A program made the translations under genes and the position numbers. The notes below the pieces were generated by a model. It searched no databases. It saw nothing but the letters and a program-made list of their open reading frames with translations, and was not told the origin of the DNA. From positions 4,340,001-4,404,000 of the forward strand of contig CAXXVE010000001.1 of the NCBI GenBank assembly GCA_963676905.2: 64,000 nucleotides of DNA. The letters run 5' to 3'. Source of the DNA: Oceanispirochaeta sp963676905 (lineage in GTDB: Bacteria > Spirochaetota > Spirochaetia > DSM-2461). This document shows, in pieces, positions 17,297-25,726 of the stretch. Each line of letters begins with the position of its first letter. Position 1 is the stretch's first letter.

Positions 17297-18355
17297 ATGA
17301 ACCGGAACTTTCATCTGATAATCAATCCGGGACGGTACCCCTGGTTTGCAAAAGAGCTGAGAAAGCTGATGCGCTACGTCAGGGGAGGCACCATCGCCGA
17401 GAGCCGGGACCAGGAGCACTTCAGAGAACTGATCAGAGAATTTCTAGCCTCGGGGGACTCATACCTTCTGATATGGGGAGGGGACGGCACAGCCAATCTG
17501 GCCCTGAACTGCCTTATGGATGAGGCTGATGATGAAAAACGGAGCAAGATTGCCGTCGGATTCCTGAGAGGGGGCAGCGGCAACGGAATACAGGACAGTT
17601 ATGAGGTCCCCAAGGGCCTCTCAGCCCAGGTCAAAACCTATCTCACAAGCATGCGGGAGGATCTGACCCAGAAGGTGGATCTTATAAGGGTTGAATATGA
17701 CGGCAAGGAGCGCTACGGCCAGCTCTTCGGGAGCGGCCTTGATGCTAAAATCCTTAAAGAGAGGAACAACAACAAACGATTTACAGGAGACAAAGCCCCC
17801 CGGGCCGGTTTCCTGCCCTATGTGACGGCGGCGGTACGGGTCATATGGAACGAAGCCCGGCTGCGGAAGGAGCCGGAGATGCTGAAGATGAAGGAGGGAC
17901 GCTTTGCCTTCAGGGGAACCAGAACCAACGCGGAATTCCCCTTTGAAAAGTATCAGGTGTCCAGCAGGGCCCCCCTGATAGAGCTCGGGGTCCGGCCCTA
18001 CTTCGGCTGGTACTACAAGATCTGCCCCGATGTGGTCTGCAATGACGGTCATTTTGACGTCTACCTGTTCAATGTAACCACACCCTTCACTGTGGGTTTC
18101 CATCTCTTCTACCTCTGGAACGGACTCTACAACAGGATAAACCAGTGGCAGGCGAAAAGGGGCCTTCCTCTCATCGAACACTACAAGATCAAAGAGATGA
18201 CAATGAAGGCCGAACCCGAAAGAATTTTTCACATAGACGGAGAACTGAAAAAGAGCGACGGGGATATTACGATAAGGGTTGTACCCAAGGCAATGAAATT
18301 CCTTGTGCCCCGGAGCTTCCATGAAAAGTTCCACCCCATCCACGAAAATCTCTGA
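17297..18355 (+). CDS. diacylglycerol/lipid kinase family protein
   Basis: This 352-residue protein has the DAGK catalytic fold. Residues 1-130 carry HLIINPG, the nucleotide-binding IWGGDGTANLALN and the lipid-kinase loop GFLRGGSGNGIQDSYEVPKG. The C-terminal half has GSGLDAKI and a late HIDGEL segment typical of YegS/DgkB-like enzymes. It would phosphorylate a diacylglycerol-like or sphingoid lipid at the inner membrane surface. Its ATG follows CAGGAGCATAT. The 15-base gap to the heparanase-like gene suggests co-transcription, which raises the possibility of a glycolipid substrate for the pair. Confidence 0.85.
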   Translation: MNRNFHLIINPGRYPWFAKELRKLMRYVRGGTIAESRDQEHFRELIREFLASGDSYLLIWGGDGTANLALNCLMDEADDEKRSKIAVGFLRGGSGNGIQDSYEVPKGLSAQVKTYLTSMREDLTQKVDLIRVEYDGKERYGQLFGSGLDAKILKERNNNKRFTGDKAPRAGFLPYVTAAVRVIWNEARLRKEPEMLKMKEGRFAFRGTRTNAEFPFEKYQVSSRAPLIELGVRPYFGWYYKICPDVVCNDGHFDVYLFNVTTPFTVGFHLFYLWNGLYNRINQWQAKRGLPLIEHYKIKEMTMKAEPERIFHIDGELKKSDGDITIRVVPKAMKFLVPRSFHEKFHPIHENL

Positions 18356-18409
18356 GACAGCCTCACCCCGGGGGGCCGCAGGCCCGTAAAGCATACAGGA
18401 ACCTGAACT

Positions 18410-19468
18410 TCAGAACCCCTTCCACCCCAGTCCGGCTCCGCCTCCCGGATAGAGATAGCCCTTCCGGAAGAGGACCGTCCCCGCGGCGGGGTCATCCTTG
18501 AGGCCGAAGTTGCCGTCAAGGTCTGCATAGCGGATATTGGGGCGGCTCAGGGCAAAGTGGAGGCCCGCTGAGATTCCCAAGGCCGATTCATCCATACAGC
18601 CTACCATGACCTCCACACCCGCAGACCGGGCCACACCGTCTACCTGTACAGCTTCGGTGATGCCTCCCACCTTCATCAGTTTGATATTCATAAGGTCGAT
18701 AAATCCCTTCCGGACAAGATGAAAGGCGTCCATAAGGGAAACAAGACTCTCGTCGGCCATGATGGGGGTATTGGATGCCCGGCTGACGACCCCGAGCTGC
18801 TCCGGCCGCCCCTTGGGAGTGGGCTGCTCTATAAGCTCGATATCCAGAGATCTGGACTCCGTCAGAAAGTAGAGAGCCTCCTCCACGCTGTAGCCCTGGT
18901 TGGCGTCAAAGCGGATCTGGATGCCCTGAGGAAGATCCCGGCGCAGAGCCCTGAGCCTCTCCAGATCCTCTTCGACAGAGCTGCCTCCCTTGATCTTCAA
19001 TACAGAGACACCCTCATCTATGAGCCGCAAGGCCTCCTTCACAGTCTTTTCAACGGAGCAGATGCCGATGGTCACACTTGTCCTGATCCTCTCCCTATAC
19101 CCGCCCAGCAGTTTCCACAGGGGAAGATCCGCCTTTTTCCCTGTAAGGTCCCACAGGGCCATATCCACGGCAGCCCAGAGGCTGAAGGCGCCGGGGGTCT
19201 CCTTTTTCAGCTGCTTCATGATAAGAGACCTCCGGAAGGGATCCTTCTTAAGGAAACCCGGGAGGACGGCCTCGGCGGTGCGGCGGATCTGATCGGGATA
19301 CTCCCCTGTCACATGGGGGTCGGGAGCGGCACAACCCCAGCCCGACAGGCCTCCGGTTTCGATGCGGATAAAGACATTGTCCGCCCTGTCAAAGGTATCA
19401 TAGGCCACTGTATAGGGCTCTTCAAGCATCATGGTGACGGGTATCACCTCTACTGCATCAATTTTCAC
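18410..19468 (-). CDS. dgcA: enolase-superfamily epimerase/racemase (DgcA or L-Ala-D/L-Glu epimerase-like)
   Basis: This is a 352-residue member of the mandelate racemase/muconate lactonising group. It shows the KxK acid/base motif (VLKIKGG), metal ligands FDANQGYS, IELIEQPTP and IMADES, and the opposite-face Lys in LMNIKLMKVGG. This is the active-site set of dipeptide epimerases and of N-acetyl-D-glutamate racemase DgcA. The start is GTG 19468, which overlaps the stop of the preceding DUF1611 gene as GTGA; longer upstream starts lack support. The DUF1611 (DgcN) neighbour favours DgcA, while a dipeptide epimerase remains the alternative. It would convert N-acetyl-D-Glu, or Ala-Glu dipeptides, in the cytoplasm. 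Confidence 0.75.
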   Translation of the reverse strand: MKIDAVEVIPVTMMLEEPYTVAYDTFDRADNVFIRIETGGLSGWGCAAPDPHVTGEYPDQIRRTAEAVLPGFLKKDPFRRSLIMKQLKKETPGAFSLWAAVDMALWDLTGKKADLPLWKLLGGYRERIRTSVTIGICSVEKTVKEALRLIDEGVSVLKIKGGSSVEEDLERLRALRRDLPQGIQIRFDANQGYSVEEALYFLTESRSLDIELIEQPTPKGRPEQLGVVSRASNTPIMADESLVSLMDAFHLVRKGFIDLMNIKLMKVGGITEAVQVDGVARSAGVEVMVGCMDESALGISAGLHFALSRPNIRYADLDGNFGLKDDPAAGTVLFRKGYLYPGGGAGLGWKGF

Positions 19469-20520
19469 AGGCCCAGATCCAGAAAGAGGGGAATCAGTGA
19501 GTCCACTCCGTGAATAAGAGGGTCCACAACGGGCCGTCCGCACTCCTCTTCCAGCTCCCGGCAGACCCTGTCGATATCAGAGAGGGGAATTCCCTCATGG
19601 TTCAGGGTCACCGCAACAACGGGCTTTTTGGAGAGGAACTCCGCCGCATGGATCTGGTCCTTCAAGGGGTCCAGAGGGTAGCCTGGAAATCCGTCATACT
19701 CTTTCCGGGCCGGAGCATGCTGCATAACGATGCCGTGGGGCCGCCCTGCTGCAAGGATCTCAAAGCCCCCCGGATAGCCGGGATTCATCAGGCTCCCCTG
19801 CCCTTCGATAACGGCAAAGTCCATATGCCTCTCCTGCCAGGCATTCCAGATGGCGTTCTCGAGTTCTCCGCTTATATAGTCATTCAAAAGGGAGTCAAGA
19901 ATAATGCCGTATTCGGCCCCCTGCATCCAGCCTGTCTGCCCTGTGCGGATCATCTCGGCGCTCTTTCCCGCCCGCCTCAGGGCATGCACAAGAATCCAGG
20001 CGGTGGTCCGCTTTCCGATGGCCGAGTCTGTTCCCATTGTGGCGATCCTTACAGAACCGACCTCTTCGATCTTCCCTGTAAAGGCGTGCATCCTGCGGTC
20101 GGGAGGCTTGCGGATATCAGTAACTGTGAGGTTCTTCTCCTCCATCAGCTTTCGGGCCTCCGGAAGGTCGGATATATACTCATGGAGCCCTGAATCCACT
20201 CCCAGACCGGCTTCAAGAGCTTCCAGAGCTGCTTTTTTAACAGGTTCATCCAGAAATCCGCCGTCCGTGGCGATCCCCACGACAAAGCGGTTCAGCACCT
20301 CATTTCTTTCACGGGCCCTGTCCAGGGCCTCCCTGAGGTTTCTGACGATGAGGATACCCTTATCCTTTCCGTCAAGAACCATACCGGCGTCCTTTCCTGC
20401 CAGATGGCTGTCGATGACATACAGGGGATTGTAACGTTCGGTAAATCGGACAAGACCGTGGGCGGTCTTTCCATAGGTAGAATCAAAAGAGCCTTCACAG
20501 TAGACAACTGCATTCTCCAT
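19465..20520 (-). CDS. dgcN: DUF1611 family protein, DgcN-like N-acetyltransferase
   Basis: This 351-residue protein belongs to DUF1611. The N-terminal part is Rossmann-like. The C-terminal half is a P-loop domain starting with IATMGTDSAIGKRTTAWILVHALRRAG, followed by RTGQTGWMQG and VIEGQGSLMNPGYPGGFEIL. DUF1611 proteins include DgcN, which acetylates D-glutamate before DgcA racemises the product. The two genes here overlap by 4 nt, the pairing known for that pathway. The P-loop shows nucleotide or CoA handling, but D-glutamate as substrate is inferred from the pairing. It starts 2 bases after the PLP-enzyme gene ends. Confidence 0.72.
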   Translation of the reverse strand: MENAVVYCEGSFDSTYGKTAHGLVRFTERYNPLYVIDSHLAGKDAGMVLDGKDKGILIVRNLREALDRARERNEVLNRFVVGIATDGGFLDEPVKKAALEALEAGLGVDSGLHEYISDLPEARKLMEEKNLTVTDIRKPPDRRMHAFTGKIEEVGSVRIATMGTDSAIGKRTTAWILVHALRRAGKSAEMIRTGQTGWMQGAEYGIILDSLLNDYISGELENAIWNAWQERHMDFAVIEGQGSLMNPGYPGGFEILAAGRPHGIVMQHAPARKEYDGFPGYPLDPLKDQIHAAEFLSKKPVVAVTLNHEGIPLSDIDRVCRELEEECGRPVVDPLIHGVDSLIPLFLDLGL

Positions 20521-20522
20521 GG

Positions 20523-21608
20523 CTATCTCCTTCCCGTAAGAATGACCACATAGCGGTCGCCGGGCAGTGTGTGTTTGTTATGGTAGTCCCTCAGGGCGAT
20601 CAGCCCCGCTGTTGAGGCGGGAAGAACAGAGAGCCCTTCGTTCTTTTTAATAAATCCGGAGTAGTAGAGCATCTTCCTGTCGCTCCCGTCCCGCGCCCAG
20701 CCGTCTGTGCTTGTCAGGGCCTTCAGTGCGAGGTCACCGTCAATGGAGTGCCAGTTTATAAGGGGCTCATTGATGGATGACTCCTTTATGGCCGACGGGT
20801 CCAGATCCTCGCAGCTCTCAAGCCCCTTTTTGAAGGATGTGATGATGGGATTCATATGGCTGGAAGAGCCGGCTATCATCCTTGGAATCCGTGAGGTCTT
20901 GCCGCGGCGGTAGAGCTTTACAAAGCCCCTGTGAATCCCGGCCAGACAGGTGCCGTTGGAGACGGGCACAGCCACCGCCGCCGGAGCATCCCTCAGCTCA
21001 TCATAGATTTCAAAAGCAATCTCCCCGTAGGCCCTGAGCTGAATCATTGTATTCAGTCCGCCGGGATTGGCATCATAGCAGTCATTGTCCATGGCATAGC
21101 GCGAGGAGAGTTCCACTGACTCCTCGTAGTCCTGCCCCTTTTTAATGATTGTGCCCCCCAGTTTGGACATCTCCCCCTCCCTCTGGGAGTGATAGGTTTC
21201 AGGAATAAAGATGATGCACCTTATCCCCGCAAGCCGGGCGGCAAAGGAGACGGCCACGCCGTAGTTGCCGCAGGTGGCGAAGCAGATCGTATCGTAGCCT
21301 CGGCGCAGGGCGTCCTCCACCTGGGCAAAGGCGATCCTGTCCTTCTGGGTTCCCGAAGGGTTCCCCCCTTCGAATTTCAGATAGATCTGACGAAGACCCA
21401 GCTCCCTCTCGATGTTCCGGGCCCGGGCCAGAAGGGTATCCCCTACTTCCGAGGCGATAATATCCTCGTAGATCTCCAGGCGGGAGTCTATATCAAGAGT
21501 GCTGTCCGAGGCATCAAGGCTCTCATCCCTGATCTCATCACCAATCCGGGAGAGGTTCCCCCGGGCGCTGTCTATAAGCTTCATGTAATCATCGGAATTT
21601 TCATTCAT
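20523..21608 (-). CDS. PLP-dependent threonine synthase/cysteine synthase-like enzyme
   Basis: This 361-residue fold-type II PLP enzyme has the cofactor-binding Lys in FEGGNPSGTQKDRIAFAQ, the phosphate loop TICFATCGNYGVAVSFAARL and the lid segment KKGQDYEESVELSSRYAMDN. A late Gly-rich AVAVPVSNGTCLAGIHRGF follows. The class includes threonine synthase, threonine dehydratase and diaminopropionate or D-Ser/D-Thr lyases. The substrate is not evident. As first gene of the operon with DgcN/DgcA-like enzymes it probably acts on an amino acid linked to D-Glu or peptide turnover. The ATG at 21608 has only a weak ribosome site, and a second in-frame ATG occurs eight codons in. Confidence 0.8.
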   Translation of the reverse strand: MNENSDDYMKLIDSARGNLSRIGDEIRDESLDASDSTLDIDSRLEIYEDIIASEVGDTLLARARNIERELGLRQIYLKFEGGNPSGTQKDRIAFAQVEDALRRGYDTICFATCGNYGVAVSFAARLAGIRCIIFIPETYHSQREGEMSKLGGTIIKKGQDYEESVELSSRYAMDNDCYDANPGGLNTMIQLRAYGEIAFEIYDELRDAPAAVAVPVSNGTCLAGIHRGFVKLYRRGKTSRIPRMIAGSSSHMNPIITSFKKGLESCEDLDPSAIKESSINEPLINWHSIDGDLALKALTSTDGWARDGSDRKMLYYSGFIKKNEGLSVLPASTAGLIALRDYHNKHTLPGDRYVVILTGRR

Positions 21609-21695
21609 TTGACTCTGTTATAGGCCCACCTCAGAGCGAAGTCAAATGGAAAATTGTGTTTTTTTTCTTGAATTACAGGCGAGGGTTCCGGAGAG

Positions 21696-21738
21696 AAAAA
21701 AGGGCCTCCCGGAGGGGGAAGAAATGAGAGAGAGGCCC
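21696..21738 (-). terminator. leader terminator/attenuator before the PLP-DgcN-DgcA operon
   Basis: Read on the minus strand, a 9-bp stem, GGGCCTCTC paired with GGGAGGCCC with one T-G pair, is followed by TTTTTT. No minus-strand gene lies upstream for it to end, since the next gene is on the plus strand. It therefore sits in the leader of the operon that starts at 21608 and may attenuate it. Confidence 0.55.
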
Positions 21739-21742
21739 ATGT

Positions 21743-21757
21743 TGATAAAAATTATCA
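21743..21757. promoter_or_regulatory. palindromic operator-like site TGATAA-AAA-TTATCA
   Basis: A perfect 6+6 inverted repeat with a 3-base centre lies in the divergent gap between the PLP operon (minus) and the RRM gene (plus). A TTGACT-16-TATTTT promoter candidate for the RRM gene lies at 21765-21792. The AT-rich GATAA...TTATC form resembles Fur-family boxes, but the regulator is unknown. Confidence 0.35.
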
Positions 21758-21966
21758 TTTTATCTTGACTTTCGGGAAATCGGGTTTATTTTGGGAGTAT
21801 CTGATTCTCCTATTGTTGATAGGAAACAGGATGCGGAGTGCTGTCTACGGCAGAGACTGAATACTCCGGAATATCACCATGAGATTGCCTTCCTTTCAGC
21901 TTCAGGCCGGCGCCCCGGGGGGTGGATGGCCTTCAGCGGAAAAGAGAAGGACAAGAAGGATATCCC

Positions 21967-22224
21967 ATGACTGAGAAAATTTTTATTGCCAATCTTGACT
22001 CTGATATTACCGCTGATGACCTGAAAGAGAGTCTTGAACACTATGGTAAGGTAGCTTCGATTGAACTTCAAAGGGCTGAAGAGATGGCCCTGGTTGAATT
22101 TGTAGAGACTGAGGACGCAGTTCTTGCACTCAGGTCCATGGAGGGGATGGATTTCCTTGGACGCCAGCTGAGGGTCGGCTGGTACAGAGGGACCTCTCCT
22201 GGAAAGTACAAAAAAGCCTCCTGA
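21967..22224 (+). CDS. RRM-domain RNA-binding protein
   Basis: This 85-residue protein is a single RNA recognition motif. RNP2 is IFIANL near the N-terminus, and the RNP1 position is ALVEFVET, a shortened form lacking the usual aromatic K/R-G-F-G-F-V pattern. The ending LGRQLRVGWYRGTSPGKYKKAS is basic, as in bacterial Rbp proteins. It would bind RNA in the cytoplasm, and bacterial homologues are often cold-induced. I chose ATG 21967, preceded by AAGGA, over an in-frame ATG 15 codons upstream. Confidence 0.85.
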   Translation: MTEKIFIANLDSDITADDLKESLEHYGKVASIELQRAEEMALVEFVETEDAVLALRSMEGMDFLGRQLRVGWYRGTSPGKYKKAS

Positions 22225-22343
22225 CAGGGATGCCCGGGAGCCTGCAGGTTCCCGGTTGAACAGTTTTTCACTTTTCTCTTTAAATTTGATCCATTAATGA
22301 TCATAATTATCTTAAAATACTGGATTTGCCCTGGAGAAATCTG

Positions 22344-23105
22344 TTGACTGAAGAAACACTGACAATCCCATGGGGACCTCTGACCACGGAGCAGAAAGAA
22401 ACCAGAATATTGCTTCCCGGTGAGAGAACCGTTGTGATCCGCCGGAACGAAGAGACCCTGACCATTGAGGCGGATGACACCGCCTCCGCCGCGGAAGAGA
22501 TTATTTCCAGGCGTTTTATTACGGGAAAGCAGACTGAGCTGAAACTGGACCCTGCCCTGCCGGAACTTCCTGTGGTTATTAAACCGACGGAGGAGCTCTC
22601 CATCCTGCCCGGTCAGAGGCTGGAAACCCTGCTGCCTATCCCTCTGCTGCTGAGTGTTACAACAGGGAGCCACAGCTCCAGAACAACCCTCTGGGAGGAG
22701 TCTGTCATTCCCCTTTCACAGAGCTTCTTCGGAGCCCCCGACAGCGGGGAGCTTGCCTACTCACTGGAGAGCAGTCTTGTGCGCCGTGAGGATGCCCTGG
22801 AACGCAGCAGCGATTATGCCTACTGCCCTCTGACCATAGCCAACAGATCCGATCAGATCCTCCACTTTGAAAGGATGATCCTCAGAGTCCCCTACCTGAG
22901 CCTCTACTACAGCAGCGACGGAATCTATACAAGTCCGGTGCAGATCAGCTTCAAAGGCTCCGAGCAGACAAGTCAGGTAAGCATAAAAAAGAGACCCATG
23001 GAGGTTGATCCTCCCATGAAGCCGGCAGCTACGCCGAGAACAAAAGAGGAAAAAAGTGTACTGAAGAAGAGCTTCTTCTTCCTCAAGACACTCTACAACG
23101 GATAA
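22344..23105 (+). CDS. DUF432 family protein
   Basis: This is a 253-residue soluble protein with the DUF432 pattern: an early IPWGPL segment, then PVVIKPTEELSILPGQ and PLLLSV, and a conserved LPL-WFG-P-SGELAYSLES-like part, here SQSFFGAPDSGELAYSLESSLVRR. DUF432 genes often lie next to mechanosensitive channel genes, and here the stop overlaps the MscS start by 1 base (TAATG). The best start is TTG 22344, with GGAG 7 bases before it. No enzymatic motif is visible. A role with the channel, such as modulating gating or osmotic sensing, is inferred only from that link. Confidence 0.7.
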   Translation: MTEETLTIPWGPLTTEQKETRILLPGERTVVIRRNEETLTIEADDTASAAEEIISRRFITGKQTELKLDPALPELPVVIKPTEELSILPGQRLETLLPIPLLLSVTTGSHSSRTTLWEESVIPLSQSFFGAPDSGELAYSLESSLVRREDALERSSDYAYCPLTIANRSDQILHFERMILRVPYLSLYYSSDGIYTSPVQISFKGSEQTSQVSIKKRPMEVDPPMKPAATPRTKEEKSVLKKSFFFLKTLYNG

Positions 23106-23911
23106 TGCTGGATCAAATTAAAGAGATACTTGATATTGAGATTTTCGGAACAGTCGATGTAGAGCAGCTGCTGACGGTGGTCATCATCTTCCTTGTAGGC
23201 TTTTTTCTGATCAGGGCAACCCGCTTTATTCTGAACAGGACCTTCAGGAGGAATGCCAACCAGCAGACCCAGATGCTAATAAGCAAGATGGTGGACTACA
23301 TAGGCTTCGCCGTTCTGCTGATGATTATTCTGGCGGAACTCGGCCTGAAACTCTCCACAATACTGGGAGCCGCGGGAATCCTCGGTATAGCCGTCGGTGT
23401 TGCCTCACAGAAGAGCCTGGGGAATATTATCAGCGGTATATTTCTTGTTACCGAAAAGAGCTTTGAAATCGGCGATGTCATCCGCGTGAATGATCAGACA
23501 GGAGTGGTCTACTCCATAGACCTTCTATCCATCATGCTGAAGTCCTTCGACAATCTGCTGATCCGTATCCCCAACGAGACACTGATCTCTTCGGACATTG
23601 TCAATATCACGCGCTTTCCCGTAAGAAGGCTTGATCTCTCGGTCCTTGTCGCCTACAAGGAGACCCTGCCGCATGTAATGGACACACTCAAGTCCATCGC
23701 ATCGGAGAATATATACTGCCTGGATGAACCGGCCCCTTTTCTGATGATAAAGGAGTTCGCCGACTCGGGGATATCCATTCAGCTTGGCATCTGGTTTGAA
23801 AAAAGCAACTATGTGAATACAAAGAACAGCATGATGCAGGATATCCACAGAAGATTCGGGGAAGAGGGTATTGAAATCCCCTTCACCCACATCAAAATTA
23901 TTAATGAATAA
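23105..23911 (+). CDS. small-conductance mechanosensitive channel (MscS family)
   Basis: This 268-residue protein has the minimal MscS layout: three helices, the pore helix TM3 rich in Gly and Ala (TILGAAGILGIAVGVASQKSLGNIISGIFLVTEKSFEIGDVI), then the cytoplasmic beta and alpha/beta domains (RIPNETLISSDIVNITRFPVRRLDL). It would open under membrane tension and release solutes after osmotic downshock. It is coupled to DUF432 by the TAATG junction and followed by RimK-related and Trk genes, which places it in a solute/potassium homeostasis block. Confidence 0.92.
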   Translation: MLDQIKEILDIEIFGTVDVEQLLTVVIIFLVGFFLIRATRFILNRTFRRNANQQTQMLISKMVDYIGFAVLLMIILAELGLKLSTILGAAGILGIAVGVASQKSLGNIISGIFLVTEKSFEIGDVIRVNDQTGVVYSIDLLSIMLKSFDNLLIRIPNETLISSDIVNITRFPVRRLDLSVLVAYKETLPHVMDTLKSIASENIYCLDEPAPFLMIKEFADSGISIQLGIWFEKSNYVNTKNSMMQDIHRRFGEEGIEIPFTHIKIINE

Positions 23912-24005
23912 AAAACGCCCGGAACCTGAAAAAGAGTATATACACGGACCGGGTAAATCACTATATTTTCCTCACAAAAAATCTGGCATACCGGAAGGAC
24001 TGGGT

Positions 24006-24509
24006 GTGAAAAAAGATCTGTCTAAACATACCGCCATCGGATGGCGGGAATGGGTCAGCTTCCCCGACTGGGGTGTTGAAAGTATTAAAGCCAAGGTGGA
24101 TACGGGGGCACGTACCTCCTCCCTCCATGCTAGGGATCTGGAATACTATGATGAAGAGGGAGTATCCAGAGTCAGTTTTACAATCTCTCCACGACAGAGG
24201 TCGATGAAGGACAAGCTCCGGGTCTCGGCTGAAGTTGTGGGCTTTAAAACTGTAAAGAGCTCCTCAGGCTGTGAAGAACGCCGTCCTGTAGTCAGGACGA
24301 GGGTCCTTGTAGCGGGACGGGAACTGAATGCCGAACTGACCCTGACTAACCGCTCCAAGATGGGCTTCCGAATGCTTCTTGGACGGGCGGCAATGCGGAA
24401 AGGCTTTGTTGTCTTCCCGGGAAAATCCTATCTGGGCGGAAAGCCCTCAACAAGTACAAACAACCGGAATGACGGCTCAGAGAGCTCCGGAAAGGCAGAA
24501 GAAGAATGA
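24006..24509 (+). CDS. RimK-associated retropepsin-like protein (ATP-dependent zinc protease family)
   Basis: This 167-residue protein belongs to the family often labelled ATP-dependent zinc protease, whose fold is retropepsin-like. The motif IKAKVDTGARTSSLHA contains the Asp-Thr-Gly of aspartic proteases, and MGFRMLLGRAAMRKGFVVFPGKSYL is the second conserved segment. Members are regularly encoded next to RimK and may trim or process its poly-glutamate products. I chose GTG 24006 with GGAAGGA 6 bases upstream. An ATG at 23904 overlapping the MscS stop is an alternative that adds 34 residues. It overlaps the RimK-like gene by 4 nt. Confidence 0.82.
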   Translation: MKKDLSKHTAIGWREWVSFPDWGVESIKAKVDTGARTSSLHARDLEYYDEEGVSRVSFTISPRQRSMKDKLRVSAEVVGFKTVKSSSGCEERRPVVRTRVLVAGRELNAELTLTNRSKMGFRMLLGRAAMRKGFVVFPGKSYLGGKPSTSTNNRNDGSESSGKAEEE

Positions 24510-25696
24510 AACTTGCAATTTTATCCCGGGCACCCCGGTCCTACAGCACACAGCGCCTCAAGATGGCGGCCCTGGACAGGGGGCATAACTGCAAGGTACT
24601 CAATACCCTGCGTTTCGCCATAGACCTTTCCGGAGACCTTCCCGACCTCCAGTTTCAGGGCAAACCTCTGTCGGACTACGATGCAATAATCCCCCGGATT
24701 GGCGCCTCAATAACCTATTACGGCACCGCCGTTGTCAGGCAGTTTGAACAGATGGATGTCTATACCCCCAACACATCCAACGGAATTTCCAACTCCAGGG
24801 ACAAACTCCGGGCCACTCAGATCCTCTCACGTCACGACATAGGCATTCCTGCCACCACATTTGTACGGGACCAGAAGGATGTTATCTCCGCCATCAACCG
24901 CGTAGGAGGGGCTCCTGTTGTCATAAAGCTGCTTGAGGGGACCCAGGGAATCGGCGTGATCCTCGCTCCTGAAATGAAGGTGGCCGAGGCCATCATAGAA
25001 ACCCTGCAGAGCACCCAGCAGAACGTGCTGATCCAGCAGTTTATATCAGAGAGCAAGGGCAAGGATATCCGGGCTCTTGTTGTGGGCGACAGGGTTGTCG
25101 GAGCCATGAGGCGCAGCGCCCAGGGAGACGAGTTCCGTTCCAATGTCCACAGGGGGGGACAGGTAGAGGCGATCAAGCTGAGTCATGAATACGAACAGAC
25201 CGCCGTACGGGCCGCCCAGATAATGGGCCTCAAGGTGGCGGGGGTGGATATGCTTGAGAGCAACAACGGCCCCCTCGTGATGGAGGTAAACTCCTCACCC
25301 GGCCTTGAGGGCATAGAGAAGGCCACGGGCCTCGACATCGCCGGCTCCATCATCGACTATGTGGCCAACCAGGTCGACTTCCCGGAACTGGATGTCAGAC
25401 AGAGGCTCAGCGTCAGCACAGGCTACGGCGTGGCCGAGCTTCTTGTCAAAGAGGACAGCCATCTTGTGGGGGTAAGCATCGGTGATTCGGGGCTCAAGGA
25501 GCAGGATATAACCATACTGACCCTCCACAGGGACACAGAGGTCATCCCCAACCCCTGGGACAGCCGTATTCTTGAACCCCATGACAGGCTCCTCTGCTTC
25601 GGCCGTCTTGAGTCTATGAGGAGCATGATTCCCAAAAGGAAGAAACGGCGCCAGAAGGTCCAGAAGCTGCCTGACAAGATGGTAACTGAAATCTAG
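24506..25696 (+). CDS. rimK: RimK-family ATP-grasp ligase fused to a C-terminal RCK_C (TrkA_C) domain
   Basis: Residues 1-290 follow RimK, the ligase that adds glutamates to ribosomal protein S6 or related acceptors: AILSRAPRSYSTQRL, DAIIPRIGASITYYGTAVVRQFEQMDVYTPN, GAPVVIKLLEGTQGIGV, QQFI-ESKGKDIRALVVG, and metal-binding VMEVNSSPGLEGIE. RimK normally ends there at about 300 residues. Here about 100 more follow, and TGYGVAELLVKEDSHLVGVSIGDSGL through ITILTLHRDTEVIPNP to EPHDRLLCFGRLESMRSM matches the RCK_C domain that controls potassium transporters. The next two genes are TrkH and a TrkA-type protein with the same domain. Regulation of the ligase by an ion or nucleotide ligand is an inference. 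Confidence 0.85.
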   Translation: MKLAILSRAPRSYSTQRLKMAALDRGHNCKVLNTLRFAIDLSGDLPDLQFQGKPLSDYDAIIPRIGASITYYGTAVVRQFEQMDVYTPNTSNGISNSRDKLRATQILSRHDIGIPATTFVRDQKDVISAINRVGGAPVVIKLLEGTQGIGVILAPEMKVAEAIIETLQSTQQNVLIQQFISESKGKDIRALVVGDRVVGAMRRSAQGDEFRSNVHRGGQVEAIKLSHEYEQTAVRAAQIMGLKVAGVDMLESNNGPLVMEVNSSPGLEGIEKATGLDIAGSIIDYVANQVDFPELDVRQRLSVSTGYGVAELLVKEDSHLVGVSIGDSGLKEQDITILTLHRDTEVIPNPWDSRILEPHDRLLCFGRLESMRSMIPKRKKRRQKVQKLPDKMVTEI

Positions 25697-25726
25697 AAAA
25701 AAACCGGGGGCGGGAGCTGTTTTTAT

